The position numbers and the translations under genes are program-made. From assembly GCA_026388915.1 (NCBI GenBank), contig JAPLIW010000580.1, forward strand, positions 1-6,268: a stretch of 6,268 nucleotides of DNA, given 5' to 3'. Positions 1 to 6,268 of this stretch are shown here, one piece after another (the stretch's first letter is position 1; each line of letters opens with the position of its first letter). Source of the DNA: Deltaproteobacteria bacterium. Lineage in GTDB: Bacteria; Desulfobacterota; SM23-61. A model generated the notes under the pieces. That model was given only the letters and a program-made list of their open reading frames with translations. It was not told the DNA's origin and did not search any database.

Positions 1-644
1 TGAACAACGCCATCGGCTTTACCCAATCCCTCACCTTCCCCGTGGAAGACATTCTGGGCTTTACTCCCCGGGAACACCAATTGGAGGACATCGTCAAGAC
101 CGCTTATGACCAGCGTCCTGAAATCCTGCAAATAAAAGCCAAACAGCGCAGTCAAGAGGCGGCCGTCAACCTGGCCCAGTCGAGCTACTACCCGATCCTC
201 TCGGGAAATGCTCAATACCTGATGCGGGGATATCATATGCCCAATGACATGGCCTGGGATATGTTTTTTGGGGCTACCCTCAGCATTCCCATCTTCAGCG
301 GTTTCTCCTCCTCCAGCCAGGTGGCGGAACAACGGGCCAACTTGAGAAATCTCATATCCCAGGAAGAGGCCTTGAAGCTGAACATCCGCCTGGAAGCGGA
401 ACAGGCCTACCTCAGTCAGAAACAGGCGGCGGAGCAGGTCCGGGTGACGGAAAAAGCCGTAGGGCATGCCCAGGAAAATTACGAGCTGGCCAGCGGGCGC
501 TACCAGGTGGGGGTGGGGTCTCCGTTGGAGATCACCGATGCGGAGATCCAGCTGGCCACGGCTAAAGCGAACAACATCCAGGCCCTCTATAATTACAAGG
601 TTGCCGAAGCACGGATTGAAAGGGCTACGGGAATGAACAAGTGA
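1..644 (+). CDS. TolC-family outer-membrane efflux channel, C-terminal part (5' end outside window)
   Basis: This is the outer-membrane exit duct of a tripartite efflux pump, which forms a trimeric beta-barrel with a long periplasmic alpha-helical tunnel. The frame is open from base 3 to the TGA at 642-644, giving 213 visible residues, about half of the 430-480 usual for the family. A GTG at 42 lies in frame but is internal: the residues before it (NNAIGF) match the end of the first OEP repeat, so it is not the start. The visible part is the second OEP repeat. It has the conserved RPEI helix start, a membrane strand near YYPILSG, a second strand at LSIPIFSGF, long Ala/Gln/Glu-rich helices, and the family's Y-x-V-G turn (YQVGVGSPLEI) near the periplasmic tip. 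It ends in the usual A-x-G pattern (ARIERATGMNK). It is first in the visible operon and is the likely partner of both adaptors downstream. Family is certain; the exact ortholog is not. Confidence 0.93.
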   Translation, partial: NNAIGFTQSLTFPVEDILGFTPREHQLEDIVKTAYDQRPEILQIKAKQRSQEAAVNLAQSSYYPILSGNAQYLMRGYHMPNDMAWDMFFGATLSIPIFSGFSSSSQVAEQRANLRNLISQEEALKLNIRLEAEQAYLSQKQAAEQVRVTEKAVGHAQENYELASGRYQVGVGSPLEITDAEIQLATAKANNIQALYNYKVAEARIERATGMNK

Positions 645-690
645 GGGTGAGGCCAATCATTTAAGGACCCGGGAAGCAAAGAGTTGGGAA

Positions 691-718
691 TTGTTGAAGA
701 AAAGCCGATAAATATACA
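691..718 (+). promoter_or_regulatory. Possible weak sigma70-type promoter
   Basis: TTGTTG at 691-696 and TATACA at 713-718 are separated by 16 bases and each matches four of six positions of the -35 and -10 consensus. An alternative pair is TTGGGA (684-689) with GATAAA (707-712) at 17 bases. Transcription from either would begin near 720-725, downstream of the GTG at 719, which fits translation starting at the ATG at 776. Such matches arise easily by chance in AT-rich DNA, so this is only a candidate for a second, internal promoter. Confidence 0.2.
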
Positions 719-724
719 GTGGAA

Positions 725-760
725 AATAATGACCGGGAAAAAGAAATTAATCTCATTATT
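725..760. repeat. 8-base perfect inverted repeat in the adaptor leader
   Basis: AATAATGA at 725-732 is matched by its exact reverse complement TCATTATT at 753-760, with 20 bases between. The arms do not extend further in either direction. The right arm ends directly before the adaptor's presumed ribosome binding site. It could be an operator for a dimeric repressor or a weak RNA hairpin. The arms are AT-rich and short, so chance is a real alternative. Confidence 0.3.
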
Positions 761-779
761 AGGATCGGGAAACCAATGA
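729..779 (+). other. 16-codon mini-ORF overlapping the adaptor start (ATGA)
   Basis: An ATG at 729 opens a short frame reading MTGKKKLISLLGSGNQ, and its TGA at 777-779 overlaps the adaptor ATG at 776 as ATGA. A weak GGA lies 5 bases before the ATG. The layout is that of a leader peptide translationally coupled to the next gene, but nothing in the peptide is recognisable and there is no evidence that it is expressed. It may be accidental. Confidence 0.15.
761..770 (+). promoter_or_regulatory. Ribosome binding region that decides the adaptor start
   Basis: The purine-rich AGGATCGGGA lies 5 bases before the ATG at 776, a good position for ribosome binding. The alternative in-frame GTG at 719 has no comparable purine run before it, and it would place a charged 19-residue extension ahead of the membrane anchor. 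This favours 776. Confidence 0.55.
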
Positions 780-2020
780 AAAGGACGATCATCGTACTGG
801 TGGTAATCGCTCTGGCGGGGCTGGGGGCTTTCCGGGTCGCCCAGGTCATTTCGGCCAAGAAAGAGGACCCGAAAAAAGGAATGAGGGGTCAGAATCCGAT
901 AGTGGAGGTTGCCCCCGTAACCCAGGGCCTGATCGAGGAAAAGATCCTGCGCACGGGAGATATCGCTCCCCAATTTCAGGTGACGATCTATTCCAAAGTC
1001 CAGGGGTGGGTGGAGAAGATCAACGTCCGCGAAGGCGATCGGGTGAAGGCCGGTGAGGTTCTGGCTACCCTGGACGCCCGGGAGGCCGAGGCAGCTGTAG
1101 CCCAAGCCAGGGCCAACCTGGAAGCCTCGGCGGCGCGCCTGAAGCAGGTTCGAGCCACGGCGGAGGAAGCGGTCCAATCCCAGATCCAGCAAGCCAAGGC
1201 CAACCTGGAACTGGCAGAAGCCGACCTGAAGCGCGCCCAGGAACTGCACGAGAAAAATTTCATCGCCCGGCAGCAGCTGGATGAAGCCCAGACCAAATAT
1301 AATGTGGCCAAAGCCAATTATGATCTGGCCATGAACAGTATCCGCCAAAAAACCTGGGAGAACGACATCGCCCTGGCGGAAGCCCAGGTGCGCCAGGCCA
1401 AGGCCAGCCTCGACCTGACCCAGGCCCAGCTGGCCAACCTGATCATTAATTCGCCCATGAACGGAGAGGTGACCAAGCGTTTCGTGGACCCCGGGACCAT
1501 GGTGAAGGACACGACTCCCATCTTGACCCTGATGGATTTGAGCGTGGTCAAGATGATGGTGAACGTCATCGAGAAGGAATTCATCCATCTGCAGAAGGGG
1601 CAGCCGGTGAAGATCACCGTCGCCGCCTTCCCCGGCCGGGCCTTCGAGGGACGGGTCGCCATCATCACCCCGGCGCTGGACCTGCAGTCGCGTACCGCCG
1701 AAATCCAGGTCTCCATCCCCAACCCCGGCTATATTTTAAACCCCGGGATGTTCGGGCGGGTGGAGATCCCTCTTCGATCCAACCCCCAGGCCACCCTGGT
1801 CCCAATCCAAGCCCTGATCAGCGAAGAGGACAAGGATTTTGTATACGTCTTAAAGGATGGGAAAGCGTATCGCCGTCCGATCCAGAAGGGCATCGTGAAA
1901 GATACCTTGGTGGAAATCATCCGGGGGTTGAACCCCGGGGAGCAAGTGGTCACGGCCGGGCAAGAATTCCTGCAGAATGAAATGCCGGTGCGTCTGGCCG
2001 AAAAATCCGGAAAAAAGTAA
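776..2020 (+). CDS. RND-type periplasmic adaptor (HlyD/AcrA family membrane fusion protein)
   Basis: This protein links the inner-membrane RND pump to the outer-membrane channel. Starting at the ATG at 776 it has 414 residues, normal for the family; an in-frame GTG at 719 would add 19 charged residues. Residues 1-22 are a basic start plus one hydrophobic segment (IIVLVVIALAGLGAF). There is no cysteine lipobox, so it is probably held by an uncleaved anchor rather than a lipid. Domains in order: first lipoyl half about 72-99 (YSKVQGWVEKINVREGD), coiled-coil hairpin about 101-221 rich in Ala, Gln and Lys, second lipoyl half about 222-252 (INSPMNGEVTKRFVDPG), beta-barrel about 258-335, and membrane-proximal domain about 336-411. 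The hairpin tip reads R153-xxx-L157, but position 164 is Ala where the TolC-docking RLS motif has Ser. No Cys is present anywhere. The pump gene follows after 21 bases and is surely its partner. Confidence 0.93.
   Translation: MKRTIIVLVVIALAGLGAFRVAQVISAKKEDPKKGMRGQNPIVEVAPVTQGLIEEKILRTGDIAPQFQVTIYSKVQGWVEKINVREGDRVKAGEVLATLDAREAEAAVAQARANLEASAARLKQVRATAEEAVQSQIQQAKANLELAEADLKRAQELHEKNFIARQQLDEAQTKYNVAKANYDLAMNSIRQKTWENDIALAEAQVRQAKASLDLTQAQLANLIINSPMNGEVTKRFVDPGTMVKDTTPILTLMDLSVVKMMVNVIEKEFIHLQKGQPVKITVAAFPGRAFEGRVAIITPALDLQSRTAEIQVSIPNPGYILNPGMFGRVEIPLRSNPQATLVPIQALISEEDKDFVYVLKDGKAYRRPIQKGIVKDTLVEIIRGLNPGEQVVTAGQEFLQNEMPVRLAEKSGKK
1103..1210 (+). repeat. Near-identical 21-base direct repeats in the hairpin coding region
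   Basis: Bases 1103-1123 and 1190-1210 agree at 20 of 21 positions and lie 87 bases apart (29 codons), in the same reading frame. Both encode Q-A-(R/K)-A-N-L-E on the ascending helix of the adaptor hairpin. A weaker third copy encoding QAKASLDL lies near 1394-1415. They look like a trace of internal duplication in the coiled coil, though shared Ala/Gln/Leu codon use could explain part of it. Confidence 0.5.
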
Positions 2021-2041
2021 TCAGCCTGGGGATCGAAGAAC

Positions 2042-5000
2042 ATGAACCTTGCAAAATTTGCGCTGCGCAATCCGGTCACCATCTTGATGGCGGTCTTCAT
2101 GGCCATCATCCTGGGCATCGTCTCCTTTACGAAGATGCCCGTGGACATGTTCCCGGAGATCACCTTTCCCTCCATTACCGTGGCCACCTTCTACAAGGGC
2201 GCGAACCCCCAGGATATAGAGCGGATGGTCACTTACCCGGTGGAAAAAGCCGTCTCCACTGTAAATGGGGTGAAATACGTCTCCTCCATTTCCCGGCAAG
2301 GCGCATCCTTGGTAACGGTTTATTTCAACTGGGGGACCAACCTGGATGGCGCCCAATCCGATGTACTGCAGGTGGTCAACCTGGCCCGCGCCGATCTACC
2401 CAAGGAGGTTGAAAATCCGGTCATCCGAAAATTTGACATCTCCCAGATCTCGGTCATTTTCATCGCCCTCATGGGCGGGGGGCTCAACGAGGGCCAGCTT
2501 TACGACCTGGCTTATAATGTCGTCGAACCGGAGATCGAGCACGTCACCAACGTCGCCTCCGCCCGGGTCGTCGGGGGGAAGGTCCGGGAGATTTTTGTGC
2601 ACTTCAACCGGGAACGCCTGAGGGCTTTCAACCTTTCCCCCGAAGACGTCATTCTGGCCGTTCAGCAGGCCAATCTCATTCTGCCCACGGGGGATATCAA
2701 GGCCGGGCCTTACGACTATCGCCTCTTTACCGAGACCCAGTTCAGCCTGGTAAAGCCCATGGAAAATATCATCGTTTCCAACAATCAAAAGAGGCCCGTT
2801 TACGTCCGCGACATTGGAGAAGTGAAGGACGACTACCAGGACCAGACCAACCTCATCCGCGTAAACGGCCAGCCGGCCGTGGCCCTTTCCGTACAGAAGA
2901 CGTCGGGAACCAATACCATCCAGGTGGTGGACGACGTCCGCAAAGTCCTGCCCCGGATTCAAAAGATGCTCCCCCCGGGTGTGGTCATGATGGAGCTCTT
3001 CGATCAGTCCCTGTACATCCGGAACTCCATCAAGAGTCTGCAGCATGAGGCGGTCCTGGGGGCGATATTGGCCATTCTGGTGATCCTGGTCTTTCTGCGC
3101 AACCTGCGCAGCACGATGATCGTCTCCCTCTCCATCCCTATTTCCATCGTCTGCGCTTTTGTCTTGCTCTACTTCAACAACCTTACTTTGAATACCTTTA
3201 CCCTGGGAGGCCTGGCCCTGGGAGTCGGCCGTTTGGTCGACGATGCCATCGTGGTGCTGGAAAACATTTACCGGCACCGGAGCGCCGGTCAGTCTCCCTC
3301 CGAGGCGGCGATTCAGGGTTCGGGCGAGGTGGGCCTGGCCGTGCTGGCCTCGACGATCACCACGATCGTGGTCTTCCTGCCCGTGGTTTTCATCACCGGC
3401 ATTGCCCGGCTGCTCTTCACCCCCCTCGCCCTCACCGTGGCTTTTTCCCTGATCGCCTCCTACTTCGTCTCCCTGACCGTGATTCCGGTCCTTTCCCGCA
3501 AATACCTTCATCCGGAGACTGAAGACGTCCTACCTCCCGTTCCCTCGACCCTGGACCGAATGAAATGGTGGTTCAAGCTGTTCTTCGAACGGATCGATTC
3601 CGGTTATCAGTCCCTTTTGGGGTGGGCTCTCTCCCATCGGAAAACCGTCGTCTTGACGGTGGTCGTGACCCTCCTGGGCAGCTTACCCCTGTATTTCTTC
3701 ATCGGAACCGAGTTCTTCCCCTCCATGGATGAAAGCCAGTTCCGCTTCTGGGTGCAGCTGCCCGTGGGCACCCGCCTCGAAGAGTCCGGCCGTATGGCGG
3801 CCCGCATGGAAGAAGTCATCCGGCAGACCATCGGAAAGGAGACCACGGCGATCCAGGTCAATTTTGGCATTCCCACCGGGGTCTCGGCGATCTGGTCGCA
3901 GAACACGGGCCCCCACATGGGATGGATTCGCTGTCGCCTGGTGGGTCCGGAGGAGCGCGAGCTGTCGGCAGATGCCCTGATGGAGAAACTCCGGCCCAAG
4001 CTCTTGCAGGACTTCCCCGGCGTGCGCATCTTCTTCGTGTCCGGGGGCATTGTGCGCATGCTCATCTCCTTCGGCTATGACAACCCCATCGATATCGAGA
4101 TTTTGGGCTATGACTTCAAGGTCGGTCAAAGCCTGGCCGATCAGGCAGCGGCCATCGTTCGGCAGACGCCCGGCGCCAAGGACGTGCGGGTCAGCCGGGA
4201 GCCGGACTATCCCCAGCAGAACATCGTCATCGACCGGGAGCGGGCGGCCCTGCTCGGGCTGAGCGTAGCCCAGATCGCCAGTGCAATCCAGACTTTCATC
4301 AACGGCTATCAATCTTCCATCTTTTCTGACCCGCAGACCGGCAATCAATATTACATTACGGTGCGGGCGCAAGAGGCGGACCGCACCTCGGTCAGCGACC
4401 TCAGTCAGGTCTTTCTCTTTAACCGCGAAGGGCGGCCCATCTCCCTGGACAACATCGCCACCATTTCCCGCGGGGCGGGGCCCATCCAGATCGAACGGAA
4501 GTACCAGCAGCGCATCATCCATGTTACCGCGAATACCTTCGGCCGGGACCTCGGGAGCGTAGCCAAAGACATTCAGGAGAAGATCGATCAGCTCCCGTTG
4601 CCGCCCAATTTCAAGATCAGCATAACCGGCGCGGTCGAGAGCCAGCGCGAATCATTTACCTCTCTCCTGGGCGCTTTGATCCTGGCCATGGTGCTCGTTT
4701 ACATGGTATTGGCATCGCAGTTTAAATCGCTGCTCGATCCCTTCATTATCATGTTCTCGGTGCCCCTGGGATTGATTGGGGTCCTCTGGGCGCTCTTTTT
4801 GACCGATACGAACCTCTCGGTCACTTCCTTCATGGGAATTATCATGATGGCCGGGATCGTGGTGAGCAACGGAATCCTTCTGGTGGACTATACCAACCGT
4901 CTTCGCGGGCGGGGCATGAGCCTGGAGGAGGCGGTCACCCTGGGCGGACGGACGAGGCTCCGGCCCATTCTTATGACCACTCTCTGCACCATCCTGGGCT

Positions 5001-5182
5001 TGATTCCCATGGCCGTCGGGCTGGGAGAGGGGTCGGAATCGAACGCCCCCATGGCCATCGCGGTGATCGGGGGGCTTTCGGTCTCCACTCTTCTCACCCT
5101 GGTCTTCATACCCACCTTGTACACCATATTCGAAACCCGGGTTAAGAGGGAAATCCACATCGAGGAAAAAGAGCGACCGTGA
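2042..5182 (+). CDS. RND multidrug efflux pump, inner-membrane permease (AcrB/HAE1-like)
   Basis: This is a proton-driven drug/proton antiporter expected to act as a trimer. It has 1046 residues, the normal full length. Each half has one helix, a large periplasmic loop and five more helices: TM1 about 10-29, porter/docking loop 33-335, TM2-TM6 338-482, TM7 about 536-555, second loop 556-870, TM8-TM12 about 875-1030. TM4 carries the proton-binding pair D400-D401 (AcrB D407/D408) in GVGRLVDDAIVVLEN. T979 in RPILMTTL matches AcrB T978, and R972 matches R971. The relay lysine (AcrB K940) is replaced by S942 in GIVVSNGILLVDY, and R397 stands where AcrB has Leu404. Start is the ATG at 2042, 21 bases after the adaptor stop, with only a weak ribosome site (GGGG about 10 bases before). 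No frameshift is seen. The Asp pair and overall loop type favour drug efflux over the CzcA metal class. Substrates cannot be read from the sequence. Confidence 0.95.
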   Translation: MNLAKFALRNPVTILMAVFMAIILGIVSFTKMPVDMFPEITFPSITVATFYKGANPQDIERMVTYPVEKAVSTVNGVKYVSSISRQGASLVTVYFNWGTNLDGAQSDVLQVVNLARADLPKEVENPVIRKFDISQISVIFIALMGGGLNEGQLYDLAYNVVEPEIEHVTNVASARVVGGKVREIFVHFNRERLRAFNLSPEDVILAVQQANLILPTGDIKAGPYDYRLFTETQFSLVKPMENIIVSNNQKRPVYVRDIGEVKDDYQDQTNLIRVNGQPAVALSVQKTSGTNTIQVVDDVRKVLPRIQKMLPPGVVMMELFDQSLYIRNSIKSLQHEAVLGAILAILVILVFLRNLRSTMIVSLSIPISIVCAFVLLYFNNLTLNTFTLGGLALGVGRLVDDAIVVLENIYRHRSAGQSPSEAAIQGSGEVGLAVLASTITTIVVFLPVVFITGIARLLFTPLALTVAFSLIASYFVSLTVIPVLSRKYLHPETEDVLPPVPSTLDRMKWWFKLFFERIDSGYQSLLGWALSHRKTVVLTVVVTLLGSLPLYFFIGTEFFPSMDESQFRFWVQLPVGTRLEESGRMAARMEEVIRQTIGKETTAIQVNFGIPTGVSAIWSQNTGPHMGWIRCRLVGPEERELSADALMEKLRPKLLQDFPGVRIFFVSGGIVRMLISFGYDNPIDIEILGYDFKVGQSLADQAAAIVRQTPGAKDVRVSREPDYPQQNIVIDRERAALLGLSVAQIASAIQTFINGYQSSIFSDPQTGNQYYITVRAQEADRTSVSDLSQVFLFNREGRPISLDNIATISRGAGPIQIERKYQQRIIHVTANTFGRDLGSVAKDIQEKIDQLPLPPNFKISITGAVESQRESFTSLLGALILAMVLVYMVLASQFKSLLDPFIIMFSVPLGLIGVLWALFLTDTNLSVTSFMGIIMMAGIVVSNGILLVDYTNRLRGRGMSLEEAVTLGGRTRLRPILMTTLCTILGLIPMAVGLGEGSESNAPMAIAVIGGLSVSTLLTLVFIPTLYTIFETRVKREIHIEEKERP

Positions 5183-6268
5183 AAAAGAAAATCATCTTTT
5201 GGGTTATCTTGATCTTGCTCATTGCCGGCGGCGTCTCGGGATACATTTATTTTTATAAAGATAAAGACCAGGCCGTCAAATACCGAACGGCTAAGGTGGA
5301 ACGGGGAAGCATTTCCGCCTTTGTCACCGCCAACGGAACGATCAACCCGGTCATTACCGTTCTGGTCGGGTCCCAGGTCTCCGGCACCATTCAGAAGCTG
5401 TATGCCGATTACAATTCCCAGGTGAAAAAGGATCAGCTCATCGCCCAGATCGACCCGGCGATCTTCCAAGCCCAGGTCTCCCAGGCCAAGGCCAAGGTGG
5501 AAAACGCCAGGGCCTCATTCCTGAACGGCCAAGCCGATATTGCCACGGCAAGGTCGAACATAGAGTCCAGCAAGGCGAACGTGATTAAAGCCAGAGTTTC
5601 GGTGGAAGATACCCAACGCAACCTGAATCGTTCCCTGGAGCTCTTCGCCCGTAACCTGATCTCGGCCAGCGACCGGGATTCCGCCCAGACCGCCTACGAT
5701 TCGGCTCAAGCTATGCTCGAGGCCGCCCAGGCCCAGGAGAAGGCCAGCGAAGCCCAGTTGGATTCGGCCAAAGCCAAGCTGGAGGCGGCCCGGGCCCAGA
5801 TCAAGCAGTCGGAAGCCGAGCTGGAGCTGGCCCAGGTGAACCTGGATCACTGCAAGATTGCGGCGCCGGTCACCGGAATCGTCATCTCCCGCAATGTGGA
5901 CGTGGGCCAGACGGTGGCCGCCAGCCTCCAGGCTCCGACTCTCTTTACCATCGCCCAGGATCTTACCGAGATGCAGGTCGATACCAACGTGAGCGAGGCT
6001 GATATCGGAAGGGTGGCGATCGGCCAGGAATCGACTTTTACCGTGGACGCCTTTCCCAACCTTACCTTCCAGGGAAAAGTGTCCGACATCCGGAATGCCC
6101 CCGTGACCGTTCAGAACGTGGTCACCTACGATGTGGTGATCCTGGTGAAAAACCCGGAACTGAAGCTGAGGCCGGGGATGACGGCCAACGCCTCGATCCT
6201 GGTGGCCCAGAGAGAAAATGTCCTGAAAATCCCCAACTCAGCCTTACGCTTCCGGCCGGAGTTTGCCA
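5179..6268 (+). CDS. MacA-like periplasmic adaptor (HlyD family), 3' end outside window
   Basis: This is a second adaptor, most like MacA, which normally couples the ABC transporter MacB to TolC. The frame runs from GTG at 5179 to the window edge without a stop, giving 363 residues. E. coli MacA has 371, so little is missing, chiefly the rest of the membrane-proximal domain. The start overlaps the pump's stop as GTGA, implying translational coupling, and gives a classic MKKK plus hydrophobic anchor (residues 5-25). The first lipoyl half is at about 62-92 (VGSQVSGTIQKLYADYNS, VKKDQLIAQIDP). The hairpin spans about 95-221, with an intact TolC-docking motif R151-xxx-L155-xxxxxx-S162. The second lipoyl half is at about 222-258 (DVGQTVAASLQAPTLF), followed by a barrel with QVDTNVSEADIG. 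The QVSG, VKKDQL, GQTV-QAP and VSEAD blocks are shared with E. coli MacA. The only Cys is C225, just after the hairpin. It could instead serve the upstream RND pump, but the MacA match makes a macB downstream more likely. Confidence 0.9.
   Translation, partial: MKKKIIFWVILILLIAGGVSGYIYFYKDKDQAVKYRTAKVERGSISAFVTANGTINPVITVLVGSQVSGTIQKLYADYNSQVKKDQLIAQIDPAIFQAQVSQAKAKVENARASFLNGQADIATARSNIESSKANVIKARVSVEDTQRNLNRSLELFARNLISASDRDSAQTAYDSAQAMLEAAQAQEKASEAQLDSAKAKLEAARAQIKQSEAELELAQVNLDHCKIAAPVTGIVISRNVDVGQTVAASLQAPTLFTIAQDLTEMQVDTNVSEADIGRVAIGQESTFTVDAFPNLTFQGKVSDIRNAPVTVQNVVTYDVVILVKNPELKLRPGMTANASILVAQRENVLKIPNSALRFRPEFA

Larger units (their letters stand above)
645..775 (+). other. Intergenic leader between channel gene and RND adaptor
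   Basis: This 131-base gap is the only sizeable non-coding stretch in the window. Its second half (about 705-765) is clearly more AT-rich than the surrounding genes. It holds a possible weak promoter, an 8-base inverted repeat, and a 16-codon mini-ORF that overlaps the adaptor start. No stem followed by a T-run was seen after the channel gene's stop, so read-through from upstream is expected. Confidence 0.6.

Noticed and set aside
42..44. GTG at 42 as the start of the channel gene
   Set aside because: The same frame is open to the window edge, and the residues before it match the OEP family, so it is internal.
645..700. Transcription terminator after the channel gene
   Set aside because: There is no stable stem followed by a T-run. 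The short CCCGGG palindrome near 668 has no T-tract.
719..775. GTG at 719 as the adaptor start
   Set aside because: It has no ribosome site before it, adds 19 charged residues ahead of the membrane anchor, and overlaps a possible promoter -10. The ATG at 776 fits better.
593..1588. Long minus-strand open frame (331 codons) opposite the first adaptor
   Set aside because: It lies fully antisense to a clear adaptor gene. Its His/Gly/Leu/Gln-rich product has no recognisable domain and is the mirror of the gene's codon bias.
2396..3511. Long minus-strand open frame (371 codons) opposite the pump gene
   Set aside because: It is antisense to conserved RND sequence. The low-complexity Asp/Gly/His/Gln-rich translation is typical of a shadow frame in GC-rich coding DNA.
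3683..4522. Minus-strand open frame (279 codons) opposite the pump's second periplasmic loop
   Set aside because: It is a shadow of the pump gene, with no domain and no independent context.

Overview
The window holds one stretch of a Gram-negative multidrug-efflux operon, all on the + strand. Gene order is: the 3' part of a TolC-family outer-membrane channel (1-644), a periplasmic adaptor of the RND type (776-2020), a full-length RND inner-membrane pump of the AcrB class (2042-5182), and the 5' part of a second adaptor of the MacA type (5179 to the right edge). Both end genes are cut by the window edges. No tRNA, rRNA, CRISPR array, insertion sequence or transposase was seen.

The genes fit together as parts of envelope-spanning pumps. 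The RND protein takes substrates from the periplasm or inner membrane using the proton gradient. Its adaptor bridges it to the TolC-like channel, which opens through the outer membrane. The second adaptor most resembles MacA, whose usual partner is the ABC transporter MacB. A macB-like gene is therefore expected just downstream, outside the window, giving two pump types that may share one channel. Spacing is tight after the first gene: 21 bases between adaptor and pump, and a 4-base GTGA overlap between pump and second adaptor. The only real intergenic region is 645-775, which is AT-rich and could hold an internal promoter or a leader control element.

The outer-membrane channel and periplasmic adaptors show a diderm bacterium. 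The moderately GC-rich codon use and the TolC-RND-MacA order recall Desulfobacterota (the former deltaproteobacteria) and similar environmental lineages, but this is an inference from general familiarity and is not a firm assignment.

No new kind of system was found. The points most worth a second look are the changed proton-relay residues of the pump (Ser where AcrB has Lys940, plus an unusual Arg beside the Asp pair), the different TolC-docking motifs of the two adaptors, the mixed RND/ABC-type operon, and a small coupled ORF with an inverted repeat in the leader before the first adaptor.
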